Of a DNA stretch of 64,000 nt, positions 1 through 8,668 are shown piece after piece. The notes under the pieces are model-generated. The model had not been told where the DNA came from, did not search any database, and saw only the letters and a list, made by a program, of their open reading frames with translations. The stretch is taken from assembly GCF_035317345.1 (NCBI RefSeq), contig NZ_JAYKTU010000006.1; one strand, 5' to 3'. Every line of letters begins with the position of its first letter. Position 1 is the first letter of the stretch. The stretch is from Cellvibrio fontiphilus (lineage in GTDB: Bacteria; Pseudomonadota; Gammaproteobacteria; Pseudomonadales; Cellvibrionaceae). The translations under genes and the position numbers were made by a program.

Positions 1-1
1 A

Positions 2-1093
2 CAAGTAGATGATCGCCACATTATCGGTGGTGCCCTGTCCCACCAGTGGAATGCAGAATTATTTAATATCGCCGTTAACCATCATATTGGTAGCGAATTT
101 CGTTACGACGACATCGCAAAAGTCGGGCTCTACAAAACCAAAGCGCGCGAATGGTTAAGTACCGTTCGGGAAGATGGCGTAAAAGAAGCATCCAGCGGCC
201 TATTTGGCCAAACCCGTTTTTTGTTGAGCAATGCATTCAGTACGCACATAGGGTTGCGTTATGACTACTACCATGTCGATGTTGACAGCAATATTGTAGA
301 AAACAGTGGCACTGCGGATAAAGGAAAGTTTAGCCTTAAAGCAGGTGCAACTTATTTATTCAGCGATCATCTGGAAGCATTTATCAATGCGGGCCAAGGC
401 TTCCATTCTAACGATGCGCGTGGCGCAACACTCACACTTGATTCGCTCACACTGGAGCCTGCGGATGCTGTTGAATTAATCGTTCCCTCCACTGGCGCTG
501 AGGTTGGTTTAAAACTGTTTGATGAAAAACGTTTTAATATTTCAGCCTCCTTGTGGTATTTGGAATCAGAATCGGAATTAATTTTTATTGGCGATGCAGG
601 CCACAATGAAGCCAGTCGTGCATCAGAACGCGTGGGTGCCGAACTTGCCAGTTATTATTGGTTCGCCCATAAATGGAATCTGGATGTAGAGCTGGCATGG
701 ACACGTGCGCGTTTCAGTGAAAATACCCGCGAAGAGGGAAAATATGTTGATGGATCTGTTCCCTTTGTTGCAAGCACCGGCATTAGTTATGGCGGGCAAG
801 GTAACGGCTTGCACAGTTCATTGCGCTATCGCTATTTTGGTGCGCGGGTGCTGGAAAGTTTTAACGATATTAAAGCCGATTCAACCAGCACAGTAAATTT
901 TGGTATTGGCTACCAGTGGGACAGCATCAACATTGAATTGGAAGTGCATAATGTTTTGGATAGCGACGAGCATGATATTGATTACTACTATGCTTCACGC
1001 TTGGCCGGTGAGCCGGAAGACGGTGTGGAAGACTTGCACTACCACCCTGCTGAACCGCGCACACTCAGGGCAAAAATAGAATATCGCTTTTAA
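2..1093 (+). CDS. TonB-dependent outer-membrane receptor, C-terminal part (5' end outside window)
   Basis: The open frame runs in from the left edge and gives 363 residues with no start needed. It has the alternating hydrophobic/polar pattern of beta-barrel strands and many aromatic residues, and it ends on a terminal phenylalanine (IEYRF), the usual outer-membrane barrel signal. A near-terminal stretch with ELEVHNVLDSD matches the last-strand region of TonB-dependent receptors (known: FxxVxNLFD-type). The plug and TonB box lie outside the window, so the ligand cannot be named. Its stop overlaps by 4 bp, tail to tail, with the FAD oxidoreductase of the adjacent leftward tonB cluster. That suggests a shared uptake function, but this is inference. 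Confidence 0.88.
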   Translation, partial: QVDDRHIIGGALSHQWNAELFNIAVNHHIGSEFRYDDIAKVGLYKTKAREWLSTVREDGVKEASSGLFGQTRFLLSNAFSTHIGLRYDYYHVDVDSNIVENSGTADKGKFSLKAGATYLFSDHLEAFINAGQGFHSNDARGATLTLDSLTLEPADAVELIVPSTGAEVGLKLFDEKRFNISASLWYLESESELIFIGDAGHNEASRASERVGAELASYYWFAHKWNLDVELAWTRARFSENTREEGKYVDGSVPFVASTGISYGGQGNGLHSSLRYRYFGARVLESFNDIKADSTSTVNFGIGYQWDSINIELEVHNVLDSDEHDIDYYYASRLAGEPEDGVEDLHYHPAEPRTLRAKIEYRF

Positions 1094-2625
1094 ACCGGAT
1101 CACTGATTATCATCGAGCGAGCAACACCAACAGCCTGTGCGCTGTTGGTGTTGCCAGTAGTCGTCGTAAAAATGGCCTTGGCGATGCAAACCGCTTGCTC
1201 ACGGATTTCATGGATCGCCGTTGTTTCAAATAGCACACCCCCTAACGCAGGCCTAATCCCGTAAATTTCGTGGCCAGATGAAATGCGGTAATGCTTATTG
1301 CCTATTACGGTGGCCGTTAACGCATTGGCATTATCAAGCAAATGCGCACATGCATCTTGCACAACTAAAAACCCCGAACCATAGCCCGTACACATAATCG
1401 CTTTATCGGCGATGATTTCCAACGTGATGTTTTTTGATCGCAACGCTGCTAATGACAAGATAAATCCATTGTGTGTGATCTGAATAGCATTCACTGTAGC
1501 GCGGTGAATGCACAACCGTCCTTGTACTTGTAAATTGTCTAACATCGCTTTGGTGCTGGCCGGAATTCTGTGCCGCACACTATTCCACCAAGGCAAAGCC
1601 TTCTTTAGACGATTACGCACGCTTGGCGTTAACGCACTCCACAGGGCATTATTTTGCTCTCGCAATTGATTCACACTGCATTGCCAGGCAATACCGCTTT
1701 TTTCATTGCGCTCAATATACTGACGAATCTCATGCAGTATTGCGGATGCTTTTTTTGCCTCTGTGTTAAACACCGGAACATCAGGATGATGCGATGCTCC
1801 ATGTGCATGGGGTAAGAGGCCGTGACGGGACACCACATGGAATGTTCCTGCAAATCCTTGCGACATTGCTAATTGCACTGCATCCACCAAACTTAAACCT
1901 GAGCCGACAATCAGGAGATGATTAATTTTTTTCCAATTCAGATGAAGCGCTTCATCCACATAAGGCGATGGCAAAATCGCCGGCAATTGCTGTGAGCACA
2001 GCAGCGACGGATAATTACCTGTGGCCATCAATACTGTATCCGCCTCATAGCACAAGCCAGAGGCAGTAATCACTTGTATAGCGCTGGCCGAAGTGCCCTG
2101 CTTTACTGCACTCACCCGTTCGGATTGCAACTCCACCGTGTGGCCGGCTGCGCGCAGGGATTGCACTGCATGATCAAATACATCTATCAGGTACTCGCCG
2201 TAAATTGCCCGCGGGATAAAATCATCCGCAGAAACTGATAGCTCTGCAAACGCAGGGTGAAGACTTTTCCACTCACTGGTGTGTTGTAACCAACGATAAA
2301 AATGCGCAGGGTCATCGCTAAACGCGCCCATACGCACGGCAGGAACATTTAACACTAATGACGGATGAATAGCGGAGTACGCAAGCCCACGAGGCCGCGC
2401 AGGATTATCATCAAGAATGGTTATGCCAAGACGAATTGCAGCACTGTGACGGGTTGATACGATGGAGGGATCGCGCTGATAGTTTGCCAGCGCAGCCAAG
2501 GCAAGCACAGCGGAAGCACCGCAGCCGACGATAACCAACCGTTTCCTATTGAGGATTTCAGACAAATAATCACACCTTTGTAATGAAAAAATCCATCCAT
2601 TGGAAGGCATCCTTGCCTTTTCCAC
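1090..2625 (-). CDS. FAD/NAD(P)-binding oxidoreductase of the NAD_binding_9 type
   Basis: A dinucleotide-binding motif VIVGCGASA lies near residues 31-39. It is followed by the stretch RGLAYS..HPSLVLNVPAVRMGAF, characteristic of the FAD-NAD(P)-binding family that includes proteins of unknown substrate, and by a second nucleotide-binding run (LLIVGSGLSLVDAV) near residue 235. Length of about 500 residues fits the family. It is the last gene of the leftward tonB-exbB-exbD cluster, 38 bp after exbD. Siderophore- or haem-linked redox work is possible but unproven. The longest frame starts at GTG 2625; a TTG at 2565 has a better-placed AAGGTG ribosome site and sits just before the conserved RKRLVIVG, so the true N-terminus may be 20 residues shorter. 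Confidence 0.85.
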   Translation of the reverse strand: MEKARMPSNGWIFSLQRCDYLSEILNRKRLVIVGCGASAVLALAALANYQRDPSIVSTRHSAAIRLGITILDDNPARPRGLAYSAIHPSLVLNVPAVRMGAFSDDPAHFYRWLQHTSEWKSLHPAFAELSVSADDFIPRAIYGEYLIDVFDHAVQSLRAAGHTVELQSERVSAVKQGTSASAIQVITASGLCYEADTVLMATGNYPSLLCSQQLPAILPSPYVDEALHLNWKKINHLLIVGSGLSLVDAVQLAMSQGFAGTFHVVSRHGLLPHAHGASHHPDVPVFNTEAKKASAILHEIRQYIERNEKSGIAWQCSVNQLREQNNALWSALTPSVRNRLKKALPWWNSVRHRIPASTKAMLDNLQVQGRLCIHRATVNAIQITHNGFILSLAALRSKNITLEIIADKAIMCTGYGSGFLVVQDACAHLLDNANALTATVIGNKHYRISSGHEIYGIRPALGGVLFETTAIHEIREQAVCIAKAIFTTTTGNTNSAQAVGVARSMIISDPV

Positions 2626-2663
2626 TCCTGTTACAACACCCTGTTTATAAACTGGATAGCCAA

Positions 2664-3014
2664 TTAACTTCCGCGTTCAGTCACCATCGACAATTTTTCA
2701 ATTCCCGCCTTTTCAATGAGCACCATAACTTTTGCAACCACACCGTAATTCACCGCATCATCCGTATTGAGGTTCAACCGCAATTCAGGGTCTGATAATT
2801 TTCGGCTCTCCAGCTCCTGCTGCAAAATTTCCAATGCGTATTCATCTTTATCCAGATAAATTTTTCCTTCTGCATCAATGCTAAGCACCAAAGGCTTTTT
2901 GGGCTCTTCTATTTGCACAGTAGTTTCCGTATCGGGCAAATTGACATTGATCGCATTGGTCATTAAGGGTGCAGTAATAATAAACACCACCAGCAATACC
3001 AATCCCGGTAGCAA
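2664..3014 (-). pseudogene. exbD: exbD remnant lacking its 5' end (TonB energy-transducing subunit)
   Basis: The frame from LVLLVVFIITAPLMTNAINVNLP onward is a clear ExbD: the outer half of the single membrane helix, then the periplasmic domain ending near KVMVLIEKAGIEKLSMVTE. What is missing is the cytoplasmic N-terminus and the INVTPxxDVM stretch, which in ExbD carries the membrane aspartate essential for proton use (Asp25 in E. coli). The sequence immediately upstream is exbB coding DNA, not an intergenic region. The nominal TTG start lies inside exbB codons and has no ribosome site of its own. I read this as the downstream half of an exbB-exbD deletion; a translated product would lack the key residue. 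Confidence 0.82.
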
Positions 3015-3513
3015 TCAATGCTTCACCAATCGGCCCCGCTACTACTTCAATACTTGCTGACTTTGTAGCGGTAATTTGAGTTAACGCCAGAATAATGCCA
3101 AACACAGTTCCAAATAATCCCACAAACGGCGCGGTATTTCCGATGGATGCAAGCACCGCCAAACCGTTTTCCAATGAGCGGCGCTCTTTCTGGATTTGTT
3201 GGCGCAGATGGCGCTCCAACAAATCCTGTCTGTCCCAACTGTGTTCCAAATCAGTTGCGGTACTTGCATCAGCATTGCGCAGTGTTTGAAAACCTGCTGC
3301 CGCAACACGTGCCGTAGCGCCAACGTATTTCTCAAACGATGCTGCCGCGTGCAAATCGGCAGATGACCAAAAGGTTTTGGTAAACCGACGATTCTGGCGA
3401 GACAAGCTCAGGTGTTGGACGCCTTTAATGACGATTAACGTCCAAGTGATGATTGAAAAGGCGATCAACGCCCACAAAGTCCACTCAACGATATGTTGGT
3501 ACAGCTCAGACAT
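2881..3513 (-). pseudogene. exbB: exbB truncated by deletion and out-of-frame junction with exbD
   Basis: Residues 1-174 are a normal ExbB/MotA-TolQ-ExbB protein: an N-terminal membrane helix (about 12-30), a cytoplasmic stretch, then the second membrane segment with NTAPFVGLFGTVFGI and SIEVVAGPIGEALIATGIGIA. After Ala174 the frame switches to a 36-residue cysteine/tyrosine-rich tail, which is simply exbD DNA read in the wrong frame. Family members continue with VAIPAV and a cytoplasmic tail, so the third helix is lost. The start ATG at 3513 has a good AGGAAG site. The gene follows tonB by 72 bp. Either a real inactivating deletion or an assembly collapse explains this. Confidence 0.82.
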
Positions 3514-3585
3514 AATATTCTTCCTAACTAATTCCGGATTAACACAAATGGATCATTAAATTGCTGAGCGCTTTTCAGCGCATGT

Positions 3586-4374
3586 TTATGAGTTCGATAA
3601 CTTGAAATCAATCGGTACTTCCACCCACGAATCAATTGCCGTTTCACCTTGCTTGGCGGGTACAAATGACCAACGTCTTACGGTATCCATCGCGGCTTTA
3701 TCCAACACGCTACGGCCGCTGGATGTTTTCACTTCAACAGAAGAAGGTTTGCCATTACCCAACACATGCACATTCAAAATGACAGTGCCTTCCCAGCCAC
3801 GTTCTACTGCCAACTCAGGGTATTCCGGCGGTGGATTGCGCAGATAACCCGGGTTTGCGGTTGCCGGTGTGACCGGTGGAGGTGGTGGTGGCGCCACAGG
3901 TGCTGGCGGTGGTGGCGGTGTCTCTACCACTTTTTGCACAGGAACCGGTTTTGGTTTTTCTACCGGTGTGGGTTTTGGTTTTTCCACTTTTGGCGGTGGT
4001 GGTGGCGGAACCTCTTCCGGTGGAATCACCGGCGGTGGAGGCAACTCTACCGGCGGACGGTAAATTTCAATCGACATTGGAGGCACTTCTGCTTTGGTGA
4101 TGGGCACCTCCGGCTCAAAATAAAAATAAGCAAATGCTACGAAATGCAGTGACACAATCAACACCAGGCTCAGCAGTGACCATGCACCGCGATACTTGGG
4201 ATACACCAGTTGGATTTGCTTTTGATGGCTGTAATCACTGGGAGTGACACGCGGAATAAGTTGCACTACGTCTGCCGATTTACGCGGCACCGCAACAGGT
4301 TTTACATGACGCAACTGCTGGCGGACATGACGACGATCATAACTATAGGGTTCAGAGTAAGCATGGGCACTCAT
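3586..4374 (-). CDS. tonB: TonB energy-transducer protein
   Basis: TonB spans the inner membrane and periplasm and passes proton-motive force to outer-membrane receptors. Here 262 residues give an N-terminal cytoplasmic extension of about 60 residues, a membrane helix (about 64-86) with a histidine at 77 reminiscent of the functional membrane His of TonB, a proline/lysine-rich spacer (about 107-170), and a C-terminal domain with YPELAVERGWEGTV, SSGRSVLDKAA and RWSFVPA. An upstream in-frame extension to 4530 exists, but ATG 4374 is preceded by GGGAG at proper spacing and begins the natural-looking protein. It is the first gene of the leftward cluster. Its partners exbB and exbD are damaged, so it probably depends on another ExbBD pair. 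Confidence 0.92.
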   Translation of the reverse strand: MSAHAYSEPYSYDRRHVRQQLRHVKPVAVPRKSADVVQLIPRVTPSDYSHQKQIQLVYPKYRGAWSLLSLVLIVSLHFVAFAYFYFEPEVPITKAEVPPMSIEIYRPPVELPPPPVIPPEEVPPPPPPKVEKPKPTPVEKPKPVPVQKVVETPPPPPAPVAPPPPPPVTPATANPGYLRNPPPEYPELAVERGWEGTVILNVHVLGNGKPSSVEVKTSSGRSVLDKAAMDTVRRWSFVPAKQGETAIDSWVEVPIDFKLSNS

Positions 4375-4449
4375 ATAATTCTCCCACCCGATTGGGTCAC
4401 TGGAATCGCTTGTGGCGACATAACAATAGAATTCCGTAATCAATGGCTT

Positions 4450-4467
4450 TGCATTGTGTGCAATGCA
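4450..4467. promoter_or_regulatory. Perfect inverted repeat upstream of tonB, possible operator
   Basis: TGCATTG, a 4-base spacer TGTG, then CAATGCA. The palindrome centres about 84 bp upstream of the tonB ATG. Its dyad symmetry and position fit a regulator-binding site, but it does not match a Fur box. The regulator is unknown. Confidence 0.35.
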
Positions 4468-4821
4468 CCACTCATTACAACTATCAGGAGAATTGCAGCA
4501 AGTGTGCCAATACAAAATTCTATTGCGCAAAAATTACCTATGTTATTGAAAGCCGCGGATTTATTGATTAGCGCAGTGGTTAGCACAACACAAACTCGAT
4601 TCCCTGTATTGATAAAAATCCAATAGCAAGACGTTTTGTTGCTTAATCACCAACAATGATGCGTAAATCAAAACAGGGGAAAATTAATTATCAAGCCAAA
4701 CAATGTTCATAAATAAACAGCTACAAGCGTGATCATAACAGCGGGGTTGTGTGCAACCAGCACACCATGCAAATGGCATTGAATATAATTTTTTTATTAT
4801 CTGCTTTTCCTGTGGACCATG

Positions 4822-4853
4822 AAAAAACGGGCGCAACCTGCGCCCGTTTTTTT
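4822..4853 (-). terminator. Intrinsic terminator downstream of the peroxiredoxin gene
   Basis: A 14-bp perfect stem (AAAAAACGGGCGCA with its complement) closes on a 3-base loop and ends in a run of seven T on either strand. It lies 25 bp beyond the stop of the leftward peroxiredoxin gene. Confidence 0.9.
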
Positions 4854-4877
4854 GCATGAAACAAGTGATTGAGGAAG

Positions 4878-5516
4878 TTATCCGCGAGGATCCGGTGTAA
4901 GGCGTAAATAAGGTTTAACCAGCGTGTAGCCTTTGGGGAAACGACGTGCGATTTCTTCCGCATCTTGCAATGCTGGCACTATTACTACATCGTCGCCTGA
5001 CTTCCAGTTACCTGGCGTTGCAACCTTGTGATGTTCGGTTAATTGGAGTGAATCAATTACGCGCAGGATTTCATCAAAATTGCGACCTGTACTTGCCGGG
5101 TAAGTAATAATCAAACGGATTTTTTTCGCAGGATCAATAATAAACAGCGAGCGTACGGTGAGTGTGGCGTTTGCATTCGGGTGGATCATGTCGTACAGAC
5201 TGGACACTTTGCGATCTGCATCTGCAAGTATCGGGAAATTCACCTGGGTTAATTGTGTTTCGTTAATGTCACTGATCCATTTGTTATGTGAATCCACCGG
5301 ATCAACACTTAACGCAATAACTTTAACATTACGCTTGGCAAATTCATCTTTCAATTTTGCAGTCAAACCCAGTTCAGTGGTGCACACTGGCGTAAAATCC
5401 GCCGGATGAGAAAATAACACACCCCAGCTATCACCAAGCCATTGATGAAAACTAATCAAACCCTGTGTGGACTCTTGCGTAAAATCGGGGGCTTCATCAC
5501 CTAGACGTAAGCTCAT
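4878..5516 (-). CDS. Peroxiredoxin of the 1-Cys (Prx6) type
   Basis: This is a cytosolic thiol peroxidase that reduces hydrogen peroxide and organic hydroperoxides. The 212-residue protein shows the peroxidatic site DFTPVCTTELG with Cys45, and the long Prx6-type C-terminal extension ending in PKGYTLVKPYLRLTPDPRG. I see no resolving cysteine typical of 2-Cys enzymes. RSLFIIDPAKKIRL and YPASTGRNFDEILRVIDSLQ are family-typical stretches. The start at 5516 has an excellent GGAGG site. It is monocistronic: a strong terminator follows, and about 320 bp of intergenic sequence lies upstream. Confidence 0.93.
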   Translation of the reverse strand: MSLRLGDEAPDFTQESTQGLISFHQWLGDSWGVLFSHPADFTPVCTTELGLTAKLKDEFAKRNVKVIALSVDPVDSHNKWISDINETQLTQVNFPILADADRKVSSLYDMIHPNANATLTVRSLFIIDPAKKIRLIITYPASTGRNFDEILRVIDSLQLTEHHKVATPGNWKSGDDVVIVPALQDAEEIARRFPKGYTLVKPYLRLTPDPRG

Positions 5517-5839
5517 TTTTGCCTCCTTCGGCGTCTTTATTTCATATTCAATAGAATGACTCGCGTGAGTTGTAGCTATGGTAGAAGGCAGCGCGAAAAT
5601 CCAGAAATATTATTTTGGACTTTGCTTAGAACCAAAGATGCATTAAAGAAAGTTATAAGCCCATAAAAATTTATCACTCACCAAGCTCATAGTAGCGACA
5701 TTGAATATTTTCAATCACTATACCTTTAATATGAGCGCAGCAATCAAGGAGATGGGTATAAATTGATGCCAAGACTACAAGAAGAAACTCGTTAACAAAA
5801 ATGAAAAAACCGCCAATCGGCGGTTTTTATTTATCAAAT
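5517..5839. other. Intergenic region between ffh and the peroxiredoxin gene
   Basis: 323 bp with no gene. It holds the ffh terminator (5805-5828) at the right end and presumably the peroxiredoxin promoter at the left. I did not recognise an OxyR site or other regulatory element by eye. Confidence 0.6.
5805..5828 (-). terminator. Intrinsic terminator of ffh
   Basis: A 10-bp perfect stem (AAAAACCGCC with its complement) and a 4-base loop, followed on the minus strand by a T run. It lies 12 bp downstream of the ffh stop. Confidence 0.88.
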
Positions 5840-7228
5840 TTATTTGCGCATACCGGGTGGCAAGCTGCCACCAGGGGGCAAGCCTCCCGGCATCATGCCG
5901 CCGATGCCGCGCATCATTTTTTGCATGCCGCCGCCTTTCATTTTGCCCATCATTTTTGCCATTTGTTTGTATTGTTTTAACAAACGATTCAGATCTTGAA
6001 TTTGCGTGCCAGAACCCATGGTAATGCGGCGTTTGCGCGAGCCACTCAAATCATCCGGATTGCGGCGTTCTTCTGGTGTCATAGAGTTAATAATCGCTTC
6101 CATGGTTTTAAACTGCTTGGTCATGTTGGCGGTCTGCGCCATTTGCGCAACATTGCCGAGACCGGGCAATTTATCCAACATGGAAGTCAAACCTCCCATG
6201 TTTTGCATTTGCTGCAGCTGGTCGCGCAGATCCTCCAAATCAAACTTTTGACCCTTAGTCACTTTTTTGATCAGCTTTTCCGCTTTTTCTTTATCGACAG
6301 TACGCTCTACCTGTTCGATCAACGAGAGCACGTCACCCATGCCCAAGATGCGCGAAGCAATACGATCCGGATGGAAAGGCTCAAGGGCATCCACCTTCTC
6401 GCCCATACCCAAAAATTTAATCGGCTTGCCAGTAATGTGACGCACAGACAAAGCGGCACCGCCGCGCGCATCACCATCCGCCTTGGTCAGAATCACACCG
6501 GTCAGAGGCAGCGCCTCATTGAAAGCTTTGGCCGTATTAACGGCGTCCTGACCGATCATGGCGTCGATCACAAACAGGGTTTCGACAGGGTTAAGCGACG
6601 CATGCAGGGCTTTGATTTCGTCCATCAGATCATCGTCTATGTGCAAACGACCTGCGGTATCAACAATTAACACATCAAAGAACTGCTTCTTGGCATGATC
6701 CAATGCATTGCGCGCGATATCCAAGGGCTTTTGTTCACCGCTAGAGGGAAAACAATCAACCTCCACTTCAGCAGCAAGCGTCCGCAACTGTTGGATCGCC
6801 GCAGGGCGATAAACGTCAGCACTAACAACTAATACTTTCTTTTTTTCGCGCTCTTTTAAAAAACGCGCAAGCTTAGCTACCGAAGTCGTTTTACCCGCAC
6901 CCTGCAAGCCAGCCATCAAGACTATGGCTGGAGGCTGCTGCGCAAGGTTTAATGACTGATTTGCCTGCCCCATGGTTGCAATCAATTCAGCTTCGACGAT
7001 TTTAATAAACTGTTGCCCGGGGTTTAGCGCTTTACTGATTTGCTGACCCAAGGCGCGGCTGCGCACCTGGTCGATAAATGCCTTCACTACCGGCAACGCA
7101 ACATCAGCCTCCAACAGCGCTTTGCGCACATCGCGTAAAGCATCCTTGATATTATCTTCGCTGAGGCGCGCCTTGCCGGTGATGCTGCGTAGCGTGTGGG
7201 ATAAGCGGTCGGTTAGATTCTCAAACAT
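5840..7228 (-). CDS. ffh: Signal recognition particle GTPase Ffh
   Basis: Ffh binds 4.5S RNA and signal peptides of inner-membrane proteins and docks with FtsY. The 462 residues give the N domain, the GTPase with P-loop LQGAGKTT, DTAGR and TKADGDARGG, and a methionine-rich M domain with RKRRITMGSGT and a Met/Gly/Pro-rich tail. An open frame extends 53 codons upstream, but the canonical start MFENLTDRL at 7228 is where the family begins and the upstream residues are not family-like. It is divergent from ypjD, as in many gammaproteobacteria, and ends in its own terminator. Confidence 0.97.
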   Translation of the reverse strand: MFENLTDRLSHTLRSITGKARLSEDNIKDALRDVRKALLEADVALPVVKAFIDQVRSRALGQQISKALNPGQQFIKIVEAELIATMGQANQSLNLAQQPPAIVLMAGLQGAGKTTSVAKLARFLKEREKKKVLVVSADVYRPAAIQQLRTLAAEVEVDCFPSSGEQKPLDIARNALDHAKKQFFDVLIVDTAGRLHIDDDLMDEIKALHASLNPVETLFVIDAMIGQDAVNTAKAFNEALPLTGVILTKADGDARGGAALSVRHITGKPIKFLGMGEKVDALEPFHPDRIASRILGMGDVLSLIEQVERTVDKEKAEKLIKKVTKGQKFDLEDLRDQLQQMQNMGGLTSMLDKLPGLGNVAQMAQTANMTKQFKTMEAIINSMTPEERRNPDDLSGSRKRRITMGSGTQIQDLNRLLKQYKQMAKMMGKMKGGGMQKMMRGIGGMMPGGLPPGGSLPPGMRK

Positions 7229-7495
7229 AGCCTGTCTCAAACAATCGATTAGTCTGGCGAAGGTCAAAGCAAGTGGCGGCCCAAGGCAAAAGCTACTGCA
7301 CCCTTCAAAAAAGTGACGGCGATTATACCCCCAAAGCCGGTGTAAAGGGACAAGCTCGGCAGAATGAATAGCCCCCCCCAAACTCACTCTTTTGGATAGG
7401 TATGTTTCTCATTTACCCTTCTCTTTGGAAAAACCTTGTGACACACTGCAGCCCTGAATCAGCATTTTCCGCCCTTACGGATAAGCCCTATCAAA

Positions 7496-8296
7496 ATGAT
7501 CACACTTAGCGCCAACCTGATCGCTCTGCTTTTATATCTTGTTGCTGCCGTGTATTTCGGCCGTCAATTTATACGCCAACAGGCGCTTCAACCCCGGCTT
7601 TTATTAAAGGCGACAAGCCTCGCCTTGATCGCTCATGGCATCGGGATTTATGGACTGAGCATTAAGGGTGAAGGCTTTAATCTCAGCTTGTTTTCTGCCT
7701 CGTCACTTATCTTTTGGGTTATCAACCTGATCGTACTATGCAGCAGCCTAAAAAAAGCCTCTCACAACTTATTCTTACTGCTATTTCCTCTTTCAGCACT
7801 TTCAGTGCTAGCAACATTGATAGGGCATCCACAAGAAACTCAACAAGCGCTGAGCTTTTCCATTGCTATTCATATAGTGCTGTCTTTGCTCGCTTACAGT
7901 TTAATGACCATTGCCAGTTTGCAAGCTTTACTATTGGCCTATCAAAATCGTTCATTAAAAAGCAAACAGCTAACGACAAGCTCACGTTTATTTCCACCGC
8001 TACAAACTATGGAAGCCTTGCTGTTTGAATTCTTGTGGGTTGGTGAAGTGTTGCTAACGCTGGCAATAGCATCAGGCTTTTATTTTTTGGAAGATATGTT
8101 TGCCCAACATCTTGCCCATAAAACCATTTTTGCTCTGATCGCCTGGTTTATTTATGCCTTGTTACTGTGGGGCAGATATCAGCTAGGCTGGCGAGGAACA
8201 AAAGCTATTCGTTGGACGCTGGCAGGCTTTGTTTGCCTGATGCTGGCTTACTTTGGCAGTAAGCTGGTGCTTGAAGTGATATTAAACCGGGTATGA
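7496..8296 (+). CDS. ypjD: Inner-membrane protein YpjD, cytochrome c assembly (CcsA/HemX) family
   Basis: A 266-residue polytopic membrane protein with about eight hydrophobic segments. The conserved pattern of the CcsA/HemX family is visible: a WGEV-like region (FLWVGEVLLTLAIASGFYF) and histidines near membrane segments (HIVLSLLAYSLM; HKTIFALIAWFIYALLLWGRYQLGWRG). Its position divergent from ffh is the classical ypjD location. A haem-handling role is suggested by the family but is not shown here. The start ATG at 7496 is the first in frame and leads straight into a membrane helix. Confidence 0.88.
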   Translation: MITLSANLIALLLYLVAAVYFGRQFIRQQALQPRLLLKATSLALIAHGIGIYGLSIKGEGFNLSLFSASSLIFWVINLIVLCSSLKKASHNLFLLLFPLSALSVLATLIGHPQETQQALSFSIAIHIVLSLLAYSLMTIASLQALLLAYQNRSLKSKQLTTSSRLFPPLQTMEALLFEFLWVGEVLLTLAIASGFYFLEDMFAQHLAHKTIFALIAWFIYALLLWGRYQLGWRGTKAIRWTLAGFVCLMLAYFGSKLVLEVILNRV

Positions 8297-8301
8297 CGGG
8301 G

Positions 8302-8334
8302 TAAAAACAGGCAACCCAGTTGCGGATTGCCTGT
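8302..8334 (-). terminator. Intrinsic terminator downstream of the 8343-8657 gene
   Basis: ACAGGCAA and TTGCCTGT form an 8-bp perfect stem around a 12-base loop. On the minus strand a TTTTTA tract follows. It lies between two convergent genes. Confidence 0.65.
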
Positions 8335-8342
8335 GATAGAAC

Positions 8343-8657
8343 TTACTGTTTGTCTGCCTCGGAATTCTCTGGCGACTCATCTTTTTGCGCAGCAACTACT
8401 TTATTAGGCGCAGAACCCTGAATATCAGTATCTGACCGAACCTCAGTATCTGACCTAGCCATTAGCCACCGCAAAAGCCAGCCGCAAAGCGCAGCAAATG
8501 CAATCAGCCCACCCAGCAAGACAACAATAATCAACAAGTATTTTGCCAAGTCGCTCCAGCTTAGACCCCAACCGTAAACAGCTAGCATCAAAAAGCAAAA
8601 GCCAGCCAAAAGGTTTACACCTAAACCGCGTTGACTCAGTAGTTTGCGTAGTTTCAT
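8343..8657 (-). CDS. Small membrane protein of unknown function, 104 residues
   Basis: I do not recognise a family. The protein has a short basic N-terminus (MKLRKLLSQRG), two predicted membrane helices (about 14-32 and 38-65), and a hydrophilic acidic C-terminal tail of about 35 residues rich in Asp, Glu, Ser and Lys. It follows a 68-residue membrane protein by 11 bp and precedes a terminator, so it is probably the last gene of the leftward glnS-cysS transcription unit. A real gene is supported by compact spacing and a sensible hydropathy profile. Confidence 0.65.
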   Translation of the reverse strand: MKLRKLLSQRGLGVNLLAGFCFLMLAVYGWGLSWSDLAKYLLIIVVLLGGLIAFAALCGWLLRWLMARSDTEVRSDTDIQGSAPNKVVAAQKDESPENSEADKQ

Positions 8658-8668
8658 ATCAATAATTA

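Larger units (their letters stand above)
4375..4877. other. Intergenic region upstream of tonB
   Basis: About 500 bp without a convincing gene. It contains a perfect 7-bp inverted repeat at 4450-4467 upstream of tonB, AT-rich sequence at 4540-4800, and a strong hairpin terminator at 4822-4853 that belongs to the peroxiredoxin gene. I could not identify a confident Fur box or sigma-70 promoter by eye, though the tonB promoter must lie in this stretch. Confidence 0.6.

Noticed and set aside
3766..4152. Rightward Trp/Arg-rich frame antisense to tonB
   Set aside because: It is the complement of the proline-rich TonB spacer; GC-skewed repeats open all frames there.
4733..4963. Leftward 76-codon frame downstream of the peroxiredoxin gene
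   Set aside because: It reads across the strong terminator at 4822-4853 and overlaps the peroxiredoxin end in another frame.
7229..7387. 53-codon N-terminal extension of ffh
   Set aside because: The family begins at MFENLTDRL, and the extension shows no ribosome site or conserved residues.
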